From Xanthomonas sp. DAR 34887 (GTDB taxonomy: Bacteria > Pseudomonadota > Gammaproteobacteria > Xanthomonadales > Xanthomonadaceae), in the NCBI RefSeq assembly GCF_041245805.1, contig NZ_CP162490.1:3077001-3141000 (forward strand): 64,000 nucleotides of DNA, read 5' to 3'. Below the pieces are notes generated by a model. The model saw only the letters and a program-made list of their open reading frames with translations, ran no database searches and was not told the origin of the DNA. Shown one piece after another: positions 16,221 to 24,763 of the stretch (its first letter is position 1; every line of letters begins with the position of its first letter). A program made the translations under genes and the position numbers.

Positions 16221-16856
16221 TCAACCGTTGCCTTCGATTTTTTTCGCGTTCTTGTCGGCGACCGCGGCGCGCTCGTCGGCGCGCAGGCTCGGCCAGGCCG
16301 CGTGCAGGTACTGGATGCCGGACAGCAGGGTCAGGATCGCCGCGATCGCCAGCGTCCAGTCGCCGATGTGGAAGATGAACAATCCCATCCACACGCTCTC
16401 CGGCGGCGAGCCGTCGGGCATCACCGAATACAGCAAACACAGCAGCGCCACCATTTGCGCGGTGGTCTTGATCTTGCCGATCATCGCCACCCGCACCTTG
16501 GCGCGCTGGCCGATCTCGGCCATCCACTCGCGCAGCGCCGACACCGCGATCTCGCGGCCGACGATCACCGCCGCCCAGAACGCCATCCACGGCGTCGGAT
16601 GGCCCTGCACGATCAGGAACAGCGCCACCGCCACCATCAGCTTGTCGGCCACCGGATCGAGGAACGCGCCGAACGCCGAATACTGGTGATAGCGCCGCGC
16701 CACCCAGCCGTCCAGCCAGTCGGTGAACGCGGCCAGGCCGAAGATCGCCGCCGAGGCGAAGTTCGTCCACGTATAGGGAAGATAGAAGACCAGCACCAGC
16801 ACCGGAATCATCACGATCCGCAGCAGCGTCAGCCAGGTGGGGATGGTCAACTTCAT
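16221..16856 (-). CDS. pgsA: CDP-diacylglycerol--glycerol-3-phosphate 3-phosphatidyltransferase
   Basis: PgsA makes phosphatidylglycerol phosphate from CDP-diacylglycerol and glycerol-3-phosphate in the inner membrane, the committed step to phosphatidylglycerol and cardiolipin. The 211-residue protein has the CDP-alcohol phosphotransferase motif at about residues 46-72: DWLDGWVARR, then FGAFLDPVADK with the two last aspartates. About five membrane helices surround it, and the N terminus is TIPTWLTLLRIVMIP as in the family. It is the last protein gene of the kdsB-uvrC operon, 9 bases after uvrC. Confidence 0.95.
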   Translation of the reverse strand: MKLTIPTWLTLLRIVMIPVLVLVFYLPYTWTNFASAAIFGLAAFTDWLDGWVARRYHQYSAFGAFLDPVADKLMVAVALFLIVQGHPTPWMAFWAAVIVGREIAVSALREWMAEIGQRAKVRVAMIGKIKTTAQMVALLCLLYSVMPDGSPPESVWMGLFIFHIGDWTLAIAAILTLLSGIQYLHAAWPSLRADERAAVADKNAKKIEGNG

Positions 16857-16865
16857 TGCGCTGCT

Positions 16866-18725
16866 CTACTCGCCTGCCGGATCGGGCACCGGCAGCCCGT
16901 GCAGGTTAGCGTAGATTCGTGCAGCGAGCGCGTCGTTGATGCCTTCCACGCGCGCGATCTCCGCTTCGCCGGCGGCCTTGAGTCCGGCCAGCCCGCCGAA
17001 ATGCTTCAACAGGCTGGCGCGACGGCGCGGACCGATGCCGGGAATGTCCTCCAGCTTGCTGGTCATGCGCGCTTTCTGGCGCCGCCCACGGTGGCCGGTG
17101 ATCGCGAAACGGTGCGCCTCGTCACGCACCTGCTGAATGAACTGCAGCGCCGGCGAGGCCGCGCCGGGGCGCAGTTCGCGTCCGTCCGGCATCACCAGCG
17201 TCTCGTGGCCGGCGCGGCGCTCGGCGCCCTTGGCCACGCCGATCACCAGGATGCCGTCCACGCCCAGGTCGGCGAGCGCGGCGTTGGCCTGCGCCAGCTG
17301 GCCCGCGCCGCCGTCGATCAGCAGCACGTCGGGCAGCACCGCATCGCCCTTGCCCTCGCCTTCCGCGGCGCGGCGGAAGCGGCGCTCGATCGCCTGGCGC
17401 ATCGCCGCGTAGTCGTCGCCCGGCTCGATGCCGCTGATGTTGTAGCGCCGGTACTGGCTGCGCACCGGGCCGCTGGCGTCGAACACCACGCACGAGGCCA
17501 CGGTGGCCTCGCCCATGGTGTGGCTGATGTCGAAACACTCCGCGCGCCGGACCGGCTCGGCCAGCCCCAGCATCTCGCGCAAGGCCTCGCTGCGCGCATG
17601 CTGCGCGTTGCGGCTGGTCAGTTCGGTGGCCAGCGTGGCCTGCGCGTTGCGGCTGGCCAGTTCCAGGTAGCCGGCGCGCTCGCCGCGCACGTTCCAGCGC
17701 AACTGCACCTTGCGCTCGGCGGCCGAACTCAACGCCGCTTCGATCATCTCCGCGTCGTCGATCTCGCGGTCCAGCAGCACCTCGCGCGGCGGCGGCTGTT
17801 CGGCGTAGTACTGCGAGACGAATGCACCCAGCACCTCGGCGGCGCTGTCCTCGCCGTTGGTCTTGGGGAAGAACGCGCGCGTGCCGAGATTGCGCCCGTC
17901 GCGGAACGCCAGCAGCAGCACGCAGGCGTTGGCGCCCTGCATCGCGCAGGCGAGCACGTCCAGGTCGGCGGCGCGGCCGTCCACGTACTGCCGGCTCTGC
18001 ATGCTGCGCAGCGAGCCGAGCAGATCGCGCAGGCGCGCGGCGCGTTCGAATTCCAGCTGCTCGCTGGCGGCCTGCATCGCCTGCACCAGTTCCTCGCCGA
18101 GCTGGTCGCTGCGCCCGTCCAGGAACATCGTCGCGCGGCGCACCGATTCGGCGTAGTCGTCGGCCGCCACCAACGCCACACACGGCGCGCTGCAGCGGCC
18201 GATCTGGTACTGCAGGCACGGCCGCGAGCGGTTGCGGAACACGCTGTCCTCGCAGCTGCGCAGCTTGAACAGCTTGTGCATCAGGTTCAGCGTCTCGCGC
18301 ACCGCGGTGACGCCCGGATACGGACCGAAGTAGCGCCCGGGCAGCGCGCGCGGGCCGCGGTGCAGCGCGATGCGCGGCCATTCCTCGCGGGTCAGCAGCA
18401 CGTAGGGATAGCTCTTGTCGTCGCGCAACGAGACGTTGTACCGCGGCGCCAGCGACTTGATCAGCTGGTTTTCCAGCAGCAGCGCCTCGCCTTCGCTGCG
18501 GGTCACGGTCACGTCCATGCGCGCGACCTGGGCCAGCATCGCCATGGTCCGCGCATTCTTCGGCGATGCGCTGAAATAGCTGGACACGCGCTTGCGCAGC
18601 GCGCCGGCCTTGCCGACGTAGAGCAAGGTGTCGTCGGCCGCATACATGCGGTAGACGCCGGGCGCGGTGCTGAGGTTGGCGGCGAAGGCCTTGCCGTCGA
18701 ACGGGGGCAATGCAGATGCGGTCAT
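16866..18725 (-). CDS. uvrC: Excinuclease ABC subunit C
   Basis: UvrC makes the two incisions in nucleotide excision repair after UvrAB loads at a lesion. The 619-residue protein has the N-terminal GIY-YIG domain (about 17-100: GVYRMYAADDTLLYVGKAGALRKRVSSY shortened to its core GVYRMY and LLYVGKA), a cysteine-rich patch (RPCLQYQIGRCSAPC), a UVR segment, the RNase H-like endonuclease domain with FDISHTMGEATVASCVVF and LLIDGGAGQLAQA, and a C-terminal double helix-hairpin-helix (DIPGIGPRRRASLLKHFGG). Length is normal. ATG 18725 overlaps the preceding stop by 4 bases. Confidence 0.96.
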   Translation of the reverse strand: MTASALPPFDGKAFAANLSTAPGVYRMYAADDTLLYVGKAGALRKRVSSYFSASPKNARTMAMLAQVARMDVTVTRSEGEALLLENQLIKSLAPRYNVSLRDDKSYPYVLLTREEWPRIALHRGPRALPGRYFGPYPGVTAVRETLNLMHKLFKLRSCEDSVFRNRSRPCLQYQIGRCSAPCVALVAADDYAESVRRATMFLDGRSDQLGEELVQAMQAASEQLEFERAARLRDLLGSLRSMQSRQYVDGRAADLDVLACAMQGANACVLLLAFRDGRNLGTRAFFPKTNGEDSAAEVLGAFVSQYYAEQPPPREVLLDREIDDAEMIEAALSSAAERKVQLRWNVRGERAGYLELASRNAQATLATELTSRNAQHARSEALREMLGLAEPVRRAECFDISHTMGEATVASCVVFDASGPVRSQYRRYNISGIEPGDDYAAMRQAIERRFRRAAEGEGKGDAVLPDVLLIDGGAGQLAQANAALADLGVDGILVIGVAKGAERRAGHETLVMPDGRELRPGAASPALQFIQQVRDEAHRFAITGHRGRRQKARMTSKLEDIPGIGPRRRASLLKHFGGLAGLKAAGEAEIARVEGINDALAARIYANLHGLPVPDPAGE

Positions 18726-20143
18726 TCGCTGATCGGCACGTCGCTCAGTTCGCCGCTGGCGAGGTCGTAGCGCAACACGGAATGCGCATCGGTCTCGGCG
18801 ATCCACACCGCGCCGGCGCTCACCGCCAGCCCGGCCGGACCGTGCAGGCGCCGCGGCAGGGCCGCGGTCGACAGTTCGCCGCCGCCCAGGCGCAGGCTGC
18901 GCAGGCTGCCGTTGCCGCTGTCGGCGATCCACAGCAGCGGCGCGTCCGGACTCAACGCGATCGCCTGCGGGAACTGCAATCGCGCGCGGCTGCGCGGCCC
19001 GTCCTCGTTGCCGAAATCCCATGGGCCCTGGCCGCCGAGCAGGGTCTGCACCAGGTCGCCGCGCAACTGCAGCGAGCGCACCGCCGAGCCCAGCGCATCG
19101 CACACGTAAAGCGCCTGCTGCACCGCGGCCAGGCTGCACGGCTGCGCGAACGCAGCCAGGTGGCCGCTGCCGTCGCGCAATTCCAGCGCGCCGGCACCGG
19201 CGCGCCAACGCAAGGTGCGGTTGCCCAGTTCGTAACTCCAGATGCGGTTGTCGCCGGCCATCGCGATGTGCACCTGGTTGTCGGCCACCACCACGTCCTG
19301 CGGGTGGTTCAGCGGCGCCTGCTGCGCATGCTGCACCGGCCCTTCGATCGGCTCGCCGGCGCGGCCGTTGCCGCACAGGGTATCGACGTGGCCGCTGAGC
19401 AGGTTGATCCGGCGCAACGCATGGTTGCCGGTGTCGGCGACGTACAGCACGCCGCGCTCCAGCGCCAGTCCGCGCGGACGGTGGAACGCCGCCTCGCCGA
19501 TGCCGCCGTCGATGAAATCGGCGGTGCCCAGCCCGAACTGGCGCAGCACGCGACCGCCGGTGGTGCATTCGAGGATGCGATGGTGGCCGCTGTCGGCGAT
19601 GTACAGGCGCTCGTCGGCGACCGCCAGGCCGACCGGGAAGCGCAGCGGCAGGCGCGGCTCCGGCTGGGTCTCGCGCGCATCGCGCAGCTCCTCGTCCAGC
19701 GGCAGCGATTGGCCGGCGCACAGCGCGTTGAGCGCCTTTTCCAGATCGGCGCCGCCGATCCCGACCAGGCGCTCGCGCTCGTAACCGCCGGCGTCGATCA
19801 ACACCAGGGTCGGCCACGCCTGCACGTCGAAACGCTGCCAGGCGGCCCAGTCGGCATCGAGCAGGATCGGCGCCGACACGCCCTGGCTGCGCAGCAGCTT
19901 CAGCGCCCGCTGCGGCTCGCGCTCGCTGTCGAAGCGCGGCACCTGCACCACGATCAGCTGCAGGCGCCCCGGATTGCGCGCCTGCCACTGGCTGAGTTCG
20001 GCCAGGCGCTGCGCGCACCACACCGACGCGGCGTTGACGAAGGCCAGCACCAGTGCGCGGCCCTGCTGCTCGCGCAGCGTGGTCGGCGCGGCGTTGAGCC
20101 AGGTGCCGGGCTGCGGCAGTTCCAGGGCGGCGATCGAGTTCAT
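18722..20143 (-). CDS. Thioredoxin-like/NHL-repeat protein (NHLRC2-like)
   Basis: A 473-residue protein whose first 150 residues resemble a TlpA/thioredoxin fold: ALVLAFVNAASVWCAQRL, then QAWPTLVLIDAGG with the cis-proline. The usual CxxC is reduced to a single cysteine in WCAQ, so disulphide exchange in the normal way is unlikely. Residues about 165-473 form several NHL propeller blades, seen in RFPVGLAVADERLYIADSG and HRPRGLALERGVLYVADTG. The same architecture is known in NHLRC2-like proteins of unclear role. No signal peptide is visible. It sits between the phosphatase and uvrC with 4-base overlaps on both sides, so it belongs to the operon. Confidence 0.82.
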   Translation of the reverse strand: MNSIAALELPQPGTWLNAAPTTLREQQGRALVLAFVNAASVWCAQRLAELSQWQARNPGRLQLIVVQVPRFDSEREPQRALKLLRSQGVSAPILLDADWAAWQRFDVQAWPTLVLIDAGGYERERLVGIGGADLEKALNALCAGQSLPLDEELRDARETQPEPRLPLRFPVGLAVADERLYIADSGHHRILECTTGGRVLRQFGLGTADFIDGGIGEAAFHRPRGLALERGVLYVADTGNHALRRINLLSGHVDTLCGNGRAGEPIEGPVQHAQQAPLNHPQDVVVADNQVHIAMAGDNRIWSYELGNRTLRWRAGAGALELRDGSGHLAAFAQPCSLAAVQQALYVCDALGSAVRSLQLRGDLVQTLLGGQGPWDFGNEDGPRSRARLQFPQAIALSPDAPLLWIADSGNGSLRSLRLGGGELSTAALPRRLHGPAGLAVSAGAVWIAETDAHSVLRYDLASGELSDVPISE

Positions 20144-20628
20144 CGGCCGATTATGCCGGAGCCGCCGTCGGCGGACAGTCGCGCCACGCTGCCGGCAGCG
20201 GCTTCGTCTACCAGGCGCCAGACCTCCTCGAAGTGGTCGCTGCCGCCGGTGTACGGGTCGGGAATCTCGCGGCGCCCGTCCAGGCCCGCCCACGGCAACC
20301 ACAGCGCCACCCGTGGCAGCGCGGCGGCCGGCGCGCGCTGGCGCACGTCGCGCAGGTTGGCCGCGTCGGCGCACAGGATCCAGTCGAACGCGGTGAAGTC
20401 GGCCGCGCGCAGTTGCCGCGCGCGTAGTCCGGCGATGTCCACGCCATGGCCGCGGGCGCAGGCGATGGCGCGCCGGTCCGGCGGCTCGCCGCTGTGCCAG
20501 TCGCCGGTCCCGGCCGAATCCACCTGCACCTGGCCGGCCAGCGGCGAGCGCTCCAGATGGTGGCGCAACGCGCCTTCGGCCATCGGCGAGCGGCAGATAT
20601 TGCCAAGGCAGACCAGCAGCAACTTCAT
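20140..20628 (-). CDS. Low-molecular-weight protein-tyrosine phosphatase
   Basis: The 162-residue protein begins MKLLLVCLGNICRSPMAEG, containing the P-loop C-x5-R-S. The general acid is in DPYTGGSDHFEEVW near residue 130. These enzymes dephosphorylate tyrosine kinases or other phosphoproteins; the Wzb type controls polysaccharide export, but no tyrosine kinase is encoded here. It starts 4 bases inside kdsB and ends 4 bases inside the NHL gene. The start at 20628 is fixed by the P-loop position close to the N terminus. Confidence 0.93.
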   Translation of the reverse strand: MKLLLVCLGNICRSPMAEGALRHHLERSPLAGQVQVDSAGTGDWHSGEPPDRRAIACARGHGVDIAGLRARQLRAADFTAFDWILCADAANLRDVRQRAPAAALPRVALWLPWAGLDGRREIPDPYTGGSDHFEEVWRLVDEAAAGSVARLSADGGSGIIGR

Positions 20629-21410
20629 GCCAGGGCCTGCAGATGGGCCTCGGCGCGGGCCAGGTCCTCGGGCGTGTCCACCCCGGGCGGGAACGGCGCC
20701 GGCGACAGCGCCACCGCTATGCGGAAGCCCGCCTCCAGCACCCGCAGTTGTTCCAGTGCCTCCACTTGCTCCAGCCCGCCCGGCGGCATCGCCGCGAAAC
20801 GGCGCAGGAAGCCGGCGCGGTAGGCGTAGATGCCGATATGACGCAGCCACGGCCCCGGCGGCAGCCGTTCGCGCGAGGCGGCGAACGCGTCGCGGTGCCA
20901 CGGGATCGGCGCGCGGCTGAAGTACAGCGCATCGCCGCGCGCGCTGCGCACCAGCTTGACCACGTTCGGGTCGAACAGGCTCTCGGCCGACTCGACCGGC
21001 GTGCCCAGCGTGGCCATCTCCGCGCCGCTGTCGGCCAGCGCCTGCGCCACGGCCACGATGCCAGCGGCGGGCGCGAATGGTTCATCGCCCTGCAGATTGA
21101 CCACCAGGGTGGCGTCGTCCCAGCCGGCGATGTCGGCGCATTCGGCCAGGCGATCGGTGCCGGAGGCATGCGCCGCCGAGGTCAGGGCGACGTGCACGCC
21201 GTCCAGGTCGGCCACCGCTGCGGCGATGCGCGGATCGTCCGCGGCCACCCAGACCTGCTGCGCGCCGGCGCCGAGCGCACGGCGCGCCACATGTCGCACC
21301 AGCGGCTCGCCGCCGAGCATGCGCAGCGGCTTGCCGGGCAGGCGCGAGGCGGCGTAGCGCGCCGGAATGGCGACCACGAACGACTGCGGAATGGCGTGCG
21401 CGGCGCTCAT
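20625..21410 (-). CDS. kdsB: 3-deoxy-manno-octulosonate cytidylyltransferase
   Basis: KdsB activates Kdo with CTP to give CMP-Kdo for the lipid A inner core. The 261-residue protein shows the family opening VVAIPARYAASRLPGKPL, the catalytic-core DEPF in VVNLQGDEPFAPA, and YFSRAPIPWHRD. The end contains FPPGVDTPEDLARAEA, matching the usual GVDTPEDL close. Length fits the family. It is the first gene of the operon through pgsA, so the promoter should lie in the divergent gap before the siderophore receptor. Confidence 0.95.
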   Translation of the reverse strand: MSAAHAIPQSFVVAIPARYAASRLPGKPLRMLGGEPLVRHVARRALGAGAQQVWVAADDPRIAAAVADLDGVHVALTSAAHASGTDRLAECADIAGWDDATLVVNLQGDEPFAPAAGIVAVAQALADSGAEMATLGTPVESAESLFDPNVVKLVRSARGDALYFSRAPIPWHRDAFAASRERLPPGPWLRHIGIYAYRAGFLRRFAAMPPGGLEQVEALEQLRVLEAGFRIAVALSPAPFPPGVDTPEDLARAEAHLQALA

Positions 21411-21494
21411 GCGTCGCCGGCTCCGGTGGCGGTAGCTGAACCGCGGAATTCACGAAATTCGAACATGAATTGATCTTTCCCTGCCATTTATTGA

Positions 21495-21509
21495 GAATAG
21501 TTCGTATTC
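21495..21509 (+). promoter_or_regulatory. Possible Fur-type operator
   Basis: GAATAGTTCGTATTC is an imperfect palindrome in an AT-rich patch (ATTTATTGAGAATAGTTCG) within a GC-rich background, 107 bases before the siderophore receptor start. It resembles part of a Fur box. Iron control would fit the gene, but the match is partial. Confidence 0.45.
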
Positions 21510-21615
21510 GCCATGGGCCAGCACCGGCCATTGCCGATTGCTTTGCTGCACAGCGCTGTGCGGCTCGGCGCTGCGCCCGTGGCCTCTCGCCTCCCCCATT
21601 CTATAGACCCCACCG

Positions 21616-23820
21616 ATGAACCTTCCTGTCCCGTCCCCGTGGTCCGCTGTCCGGCCAACCCGCATCCCTGTTCGCCGCCAGGCGCTGTGCCTGGCCCTGG
21701 CCGCCCTGCTCGCGCCGCTGGCGGCCAGCGCCGCCGTGGAAGCGGCAGCGGGCGCCGATGCGGCGACCGATGCCGCCAGCGCGCCGAAGCTGCTGGACAA
21801 GCTCGACGTCGTCGCGCAGCGCGCCGACGGCTACACCGCGCCGGCCAGCGCGGCCGGCACCGGCCTGGTGCTGAGTCCGCTGCAGACGCCGCAGTCGGTG
21901 AGCACCATCAGCCGCGAGCAGATGGACGATTTCGGCCTGGACAACGCCAACGCGGTGCTGGCGCTGGCCACCGGCGTCAACGTGGAGAAGATCGAGACCG
22001 ACCGTACCTACTACACCGCGCGCGGCTTCGACATCACCAACTTCCAGGTCGACGGGCTGGGCCTGCCGTTCACCAACGGCGGCGCCGAAGGCGATCTGGA
22101 CACGGCGATGTACGAGCGCGTGGAGGTGCTGCGCGGCGCCAACGGCCTGCTGTCCTCGACCGGCAACCCGTCGGCGACGGTCAACTTCGTGCGCAAGCGC
22201 CCGACACAGGATCTGCAGGGCAGCGTCGGCGTCACCGCCGGCAGCTGGGACACGCGGCGCGTGGACGCCGACCTGTCCGGCAAGCTCGACCGCAGCGGCA
22301 GCGTGCGCGGACGCATCGTCGCCGCCGGCCAGGACGGCGACAGCTACCTGGACCGCTACGCGCTGAAGAAGCGCAGCGTCTACGGCATCGTCGAGGCCGA
22401 TCTGGGCGACAGCACCTTGCTCAGCGTCGGCGCCAGCTACCAGAAGAACGAACCGCACGGCGGCATGTGGGGCGCATTGCCGCTGTACTACAGCGACGGC
22501 AGCGCCACCGACTACGCGCGCTCGACCAGCACCTCGGCCGACTGGTCGTACTGGAACAGCACCGACAAGCGCGCGTTCGTGGAACTGCAGCAGGCGCTGG
22601 GTGGCGGCTGGCAGCTCAAAGCCGCGTTGAACTACCGCAAGCTGGATTCGGACGGCAACCTGTTCTACGCCTACGGCACGCCGGACCGCGCCACCGGGCT
22701 GGGGCTGTACTCCTATCCCTCGCGTTACGTCAGCCACGAAACGCAGAAGTACGCCGACCTCTATGCCAGCGGCCCGTTCGTCCTGGGCGGACGCGAGCAC
22801 GAACTGGTGGCGGGCGTGAAGTGGGGCGGCATCGACGTCTCGCAGGTCTCCACCTACCCGGATTCCAGCGACACCAGCGCCTGGTTCGCGCTGCCCAGCC
22901 TGGAAAACTGGACCGGCGACATCGCCTTGCCGGCGTTCACCACCGCGCCGACCGGCGCCGAGTTCGACATGATCCGCCGCAGCGCCTACGCCACCGCGCG
23001 CTGGAACCTGAGCGACGCGCTGAAGCTGATCACCGGCGTCAACCACACCCGGATCGAGAGCCGCGGCCAGAACTACGGCGTGCAGCACGTCTACGACGAC
23101 AGCAAGACCACCCCGTTCGTCGGCGCGGTCTACACCTTCGATCCGAACTACGCGCTGTACGCCAGCTATGCGGAGATCTTCAATCCGCAGACCGAGCTGG
23201 ACCGCAACCTGCAGGTGCTGGACCCGATCACCGGCAGCAACGCCGAACTGGGCATCAAGGGCCAGTGGCTGCAGCAGCGGGTCAACGCCTCGTTCGCGCT
23301 GTTCCGCGCCAAGCAGGACAACACCGCCGAAGCCGACACCTACGTCGGCACGCTGCAGACCTACAAGCCGGTGGACGCGACCTCCACCGGCTACGAGTTC
23401 GACCTCGCCGGCCGGCTCGGCGACCACTGGCAGCTCAACGCCGGCTACACCCAGCTGAGCCTCAAGGACGACGCCGGCCGCAACGTGCGCACCTACGTGC
23501 CGCGCCGCACCTTCAAGCTCGCCACCACCTACACCGTCCCGCAGTGGGATGCGCTGAAACTGGGCGCGACGCTGACCTGGCAGGGCGATATCTACCGCGA
23601 CCAGCAAGCGCTGGACACCAGCGGCAACGAGATCTTCACCCGTCAGGACAGCTATGCGCTGCTCGGGCTGATGGCGCACTACGACTTCACCCCGCAACTC
23701 AGCGCCACCCTCAACGTCTACAACGTCACCGACCGCAAGTACATCAACAGTCTGTACTGGGCGCAGGGCTACTACGGCGCGCCGCGCAACACCTCGCTGT
23801 CGCTGAACTACAAGTTCTGA
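21616..23820 (+). CDS. TonB-dependent siderophore receptor (FpvA/FhuE-like)
   Basis: A 734-residue outer membrane receptor with a signal peptide (about 1-40), a TonB-box-like segment LDKLDVVAQ, and a plug domain (PQSVSTISREQMDDFGLDN, then YTARGFDITNFQVDG and RVEVLRGANGLLSSTGNPS). The 22-strand barrel follows, ending in SLSLNYKF with the terminal phenylalanine needed for outer membrane assembly. The plug sequences are those of ferric hydroxamate or pyoverdine-type receptors, which import iron-siderophore complexes with TonB-ExbBD energy. No siderophore biosynthesis gene is near. A possible Fur box lies upstream. The exbB/exbD pair at 27.5-28.6 kb could serve it. Confidence 0.93.
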   Translation: MNLPVPSPWSAVRPTRIPVRRQALCLALAALLAPLAASAAVEAAAGADAATDAASAPKLLDKLDVVAQRADGYTAPASAAGTGLVLSPLQTPQSVSTISREQMDDFGLDNANAVLALATGVNVEKIETDRTYYTARGFDITNFQVDGLGLPFTNGGAEGDLDTAMYERVEVLRGANGLLSSTGNPSATVNFVRKRPTQDLQGSVGVTAGSWDTRRVDADLSGKLDRSGSVRGRIVAAGQDGDSYLDRYALKKRSVYGIVEADLGDSTLLSVGASYQKNEPHGGMWGALPLYYSDGSATDYARSTSTSADWSYWNSTDKRAFVELQQALGGGWQLKAALNYRKLDSDGNLFYAYGTPDRATGLGLYSYPSRYVSHETQKYADLYASGPFVLGGREHELVAGVKWGGIDVSQVSTYPDSSDTSAWFALPSLENWTGDIALPAFTTAPTGAEFDMIRRSAYATARWNLSDALKLITGVNHTRIESRGQNYGVQHVYDDSKTTPFVGAVYTFDPNYALYASYAEIFNPQTELDRNLQVLDPITGSNAELGIKGQWLQQRVNASFALFRAKQDNTAEADTYVGTLQTYKPVDATSTGYEFDLAGRLGDHWQLNAGYTQLSLKDDAGRNVRTYVPRRTFKLATTYTVPQWDALKLGATLTWQGDIYRDQQALDTSGNEIFTRQDSYALLGLMAHYDFTPQLSATLNVYNVTDRKYINSLYWAQGYYGAPRNTSLSLNYKF

Positions 23821-23989
23821 GTGGGTCAGTAGCGAGCGGGCAAGGCAGGCAGCGCGATGCGTCGCTGTCCGCCGTGCCGAACGGCGATGGCGGGCGCGGC
23901 ACGTCACGGCAAATAACAGAGAGCGGCGATGCGGCCAATACCCGGCTGCAGTGGGAAGATCTGATCGAAACTGCCGAAACATCGCGCGC

Positions 23990-24025
23990 GTAGGAGCTGC
24001 CGGTCGCGGCTGAAGCCGCTCCTAC
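23990..24025. repeat. REP-like hairpin repeat
   Basis: A single copy with outer arms GTAGGAGC and GCTCCTAC enclosing GTCGCGGCTGAAGCC. It belongs to the same family as copies near 24.1, 32.6, 34.0 and 52.4 kb. Confidence 0.8.
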
Positions 24026-24137
24026 ATGGACCGTGGCAGTCGGCCGGGTGCACTGCAGGAGAGGCTTCAGAGCACCTCTAATAATTCCATTCCTGGAGCT
24101 GCACGCTGCGCGCGTCGATAGCGTGTTCCTTTTTTCT

Positions 24138-24201
24138 GTCGCGGCTAAAGCCGCTCCTACAACGCGCGCCTTGCTCTTGTAGGAGCGGCTTCAGCCGCGA
24201 C
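24138..24201. repeat. Inverted pair of REP-like repeats
   Basis: Two 23-base copies face each other (24138-24160 and 24179-24201, one base different) with an 18-base spacer. Together they can fold into a long hairpin, the arrangement seen for REP doublets mobilised by REP-associated transposases. Confidence 0.85.
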
Positions 24202-24447
24202 AGGAGGACGAAGCGGCCGTGATGCCAAGGCGTCCATGAAAAACGCGTGCACAACGCCACCAAGTCCACCGCCAATGCGCCTTTGCCACTCCATGGCATC
24301 CCGAACGTATCGATGCCGGAACCTGCGGGCTGGGCGTGTCGGTGTCTCGCAAGTGCATCGACATGCTTTGGGGGGTTATTAGTGGTGCCCTTCAGCCGCG
24401 ACCACACACCATCCGAAACCCGACTACCCAAAACCACGAGCCGCCCC

Positions 24448-24654
24448 TCACCCCTGCGGCAGCATCACCTCGGCATAGTCGAGACCGGCGGCAGCGAGAT
24501 CGATTACGGCCTGGGAACGACCGTTGGGCAGGACATGCACCCCAGACGGCGCATGATCGATCACGTCAGCGGGCTGCGCTGCGCGTGGTAACGCTCGCCA
24601 CAAGAATCCACCAGCGGGCACACGCGCAAATAGGCGGTTGCTGTGCGCGATCGA
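24448..24654 (-). pseudogene. Possible 3' remnant of an unrecognised gene
   Basis: A 68-codon open stretch on the minus strand ends VIDLAAAGLDYAEVMLPQG before TGA. Composition and third-position bias look coding, but no start with a ribosome site exists and a stop closes the frame upstream at about 24655. I do not recognise the family. It may be the tail of a gene truncated when repeats accumulated here. Confidence 0.3.
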
Positions 24655-24763
24655 GTGCAGCGATCAAGTGCAGCGCCACCCAGCACATCGCGATGTCGCT
24701 GGTGGGCCGCTCACCTACCCCGCGCGTCGCTGGCTGCGCATGCGCGCGGCGCAGCGTCCGCCG

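Larger units (their letters stand above)
23821..24763. other. Repeat-rich intergenic region
   Basis: About 940 bases between the receptor and lpxK hold at least three GTAGGAGCGGCTTCAGCCGCGAC-type hairpin repeats, a partial fourth copy (24391-24403) and one possible gene remnant (24448-24654). No intact gene is supported. Base composition is lower in GC than the neighbours around 24240-24440. Confidence 0.7.

Noticed and set aside
24138..24201. Repeats as a CRISPR array
   Set aside because: Copies are inverted, widely scattered and have no regular spacers. They are REP-like hairpins, and no cas gene is present.
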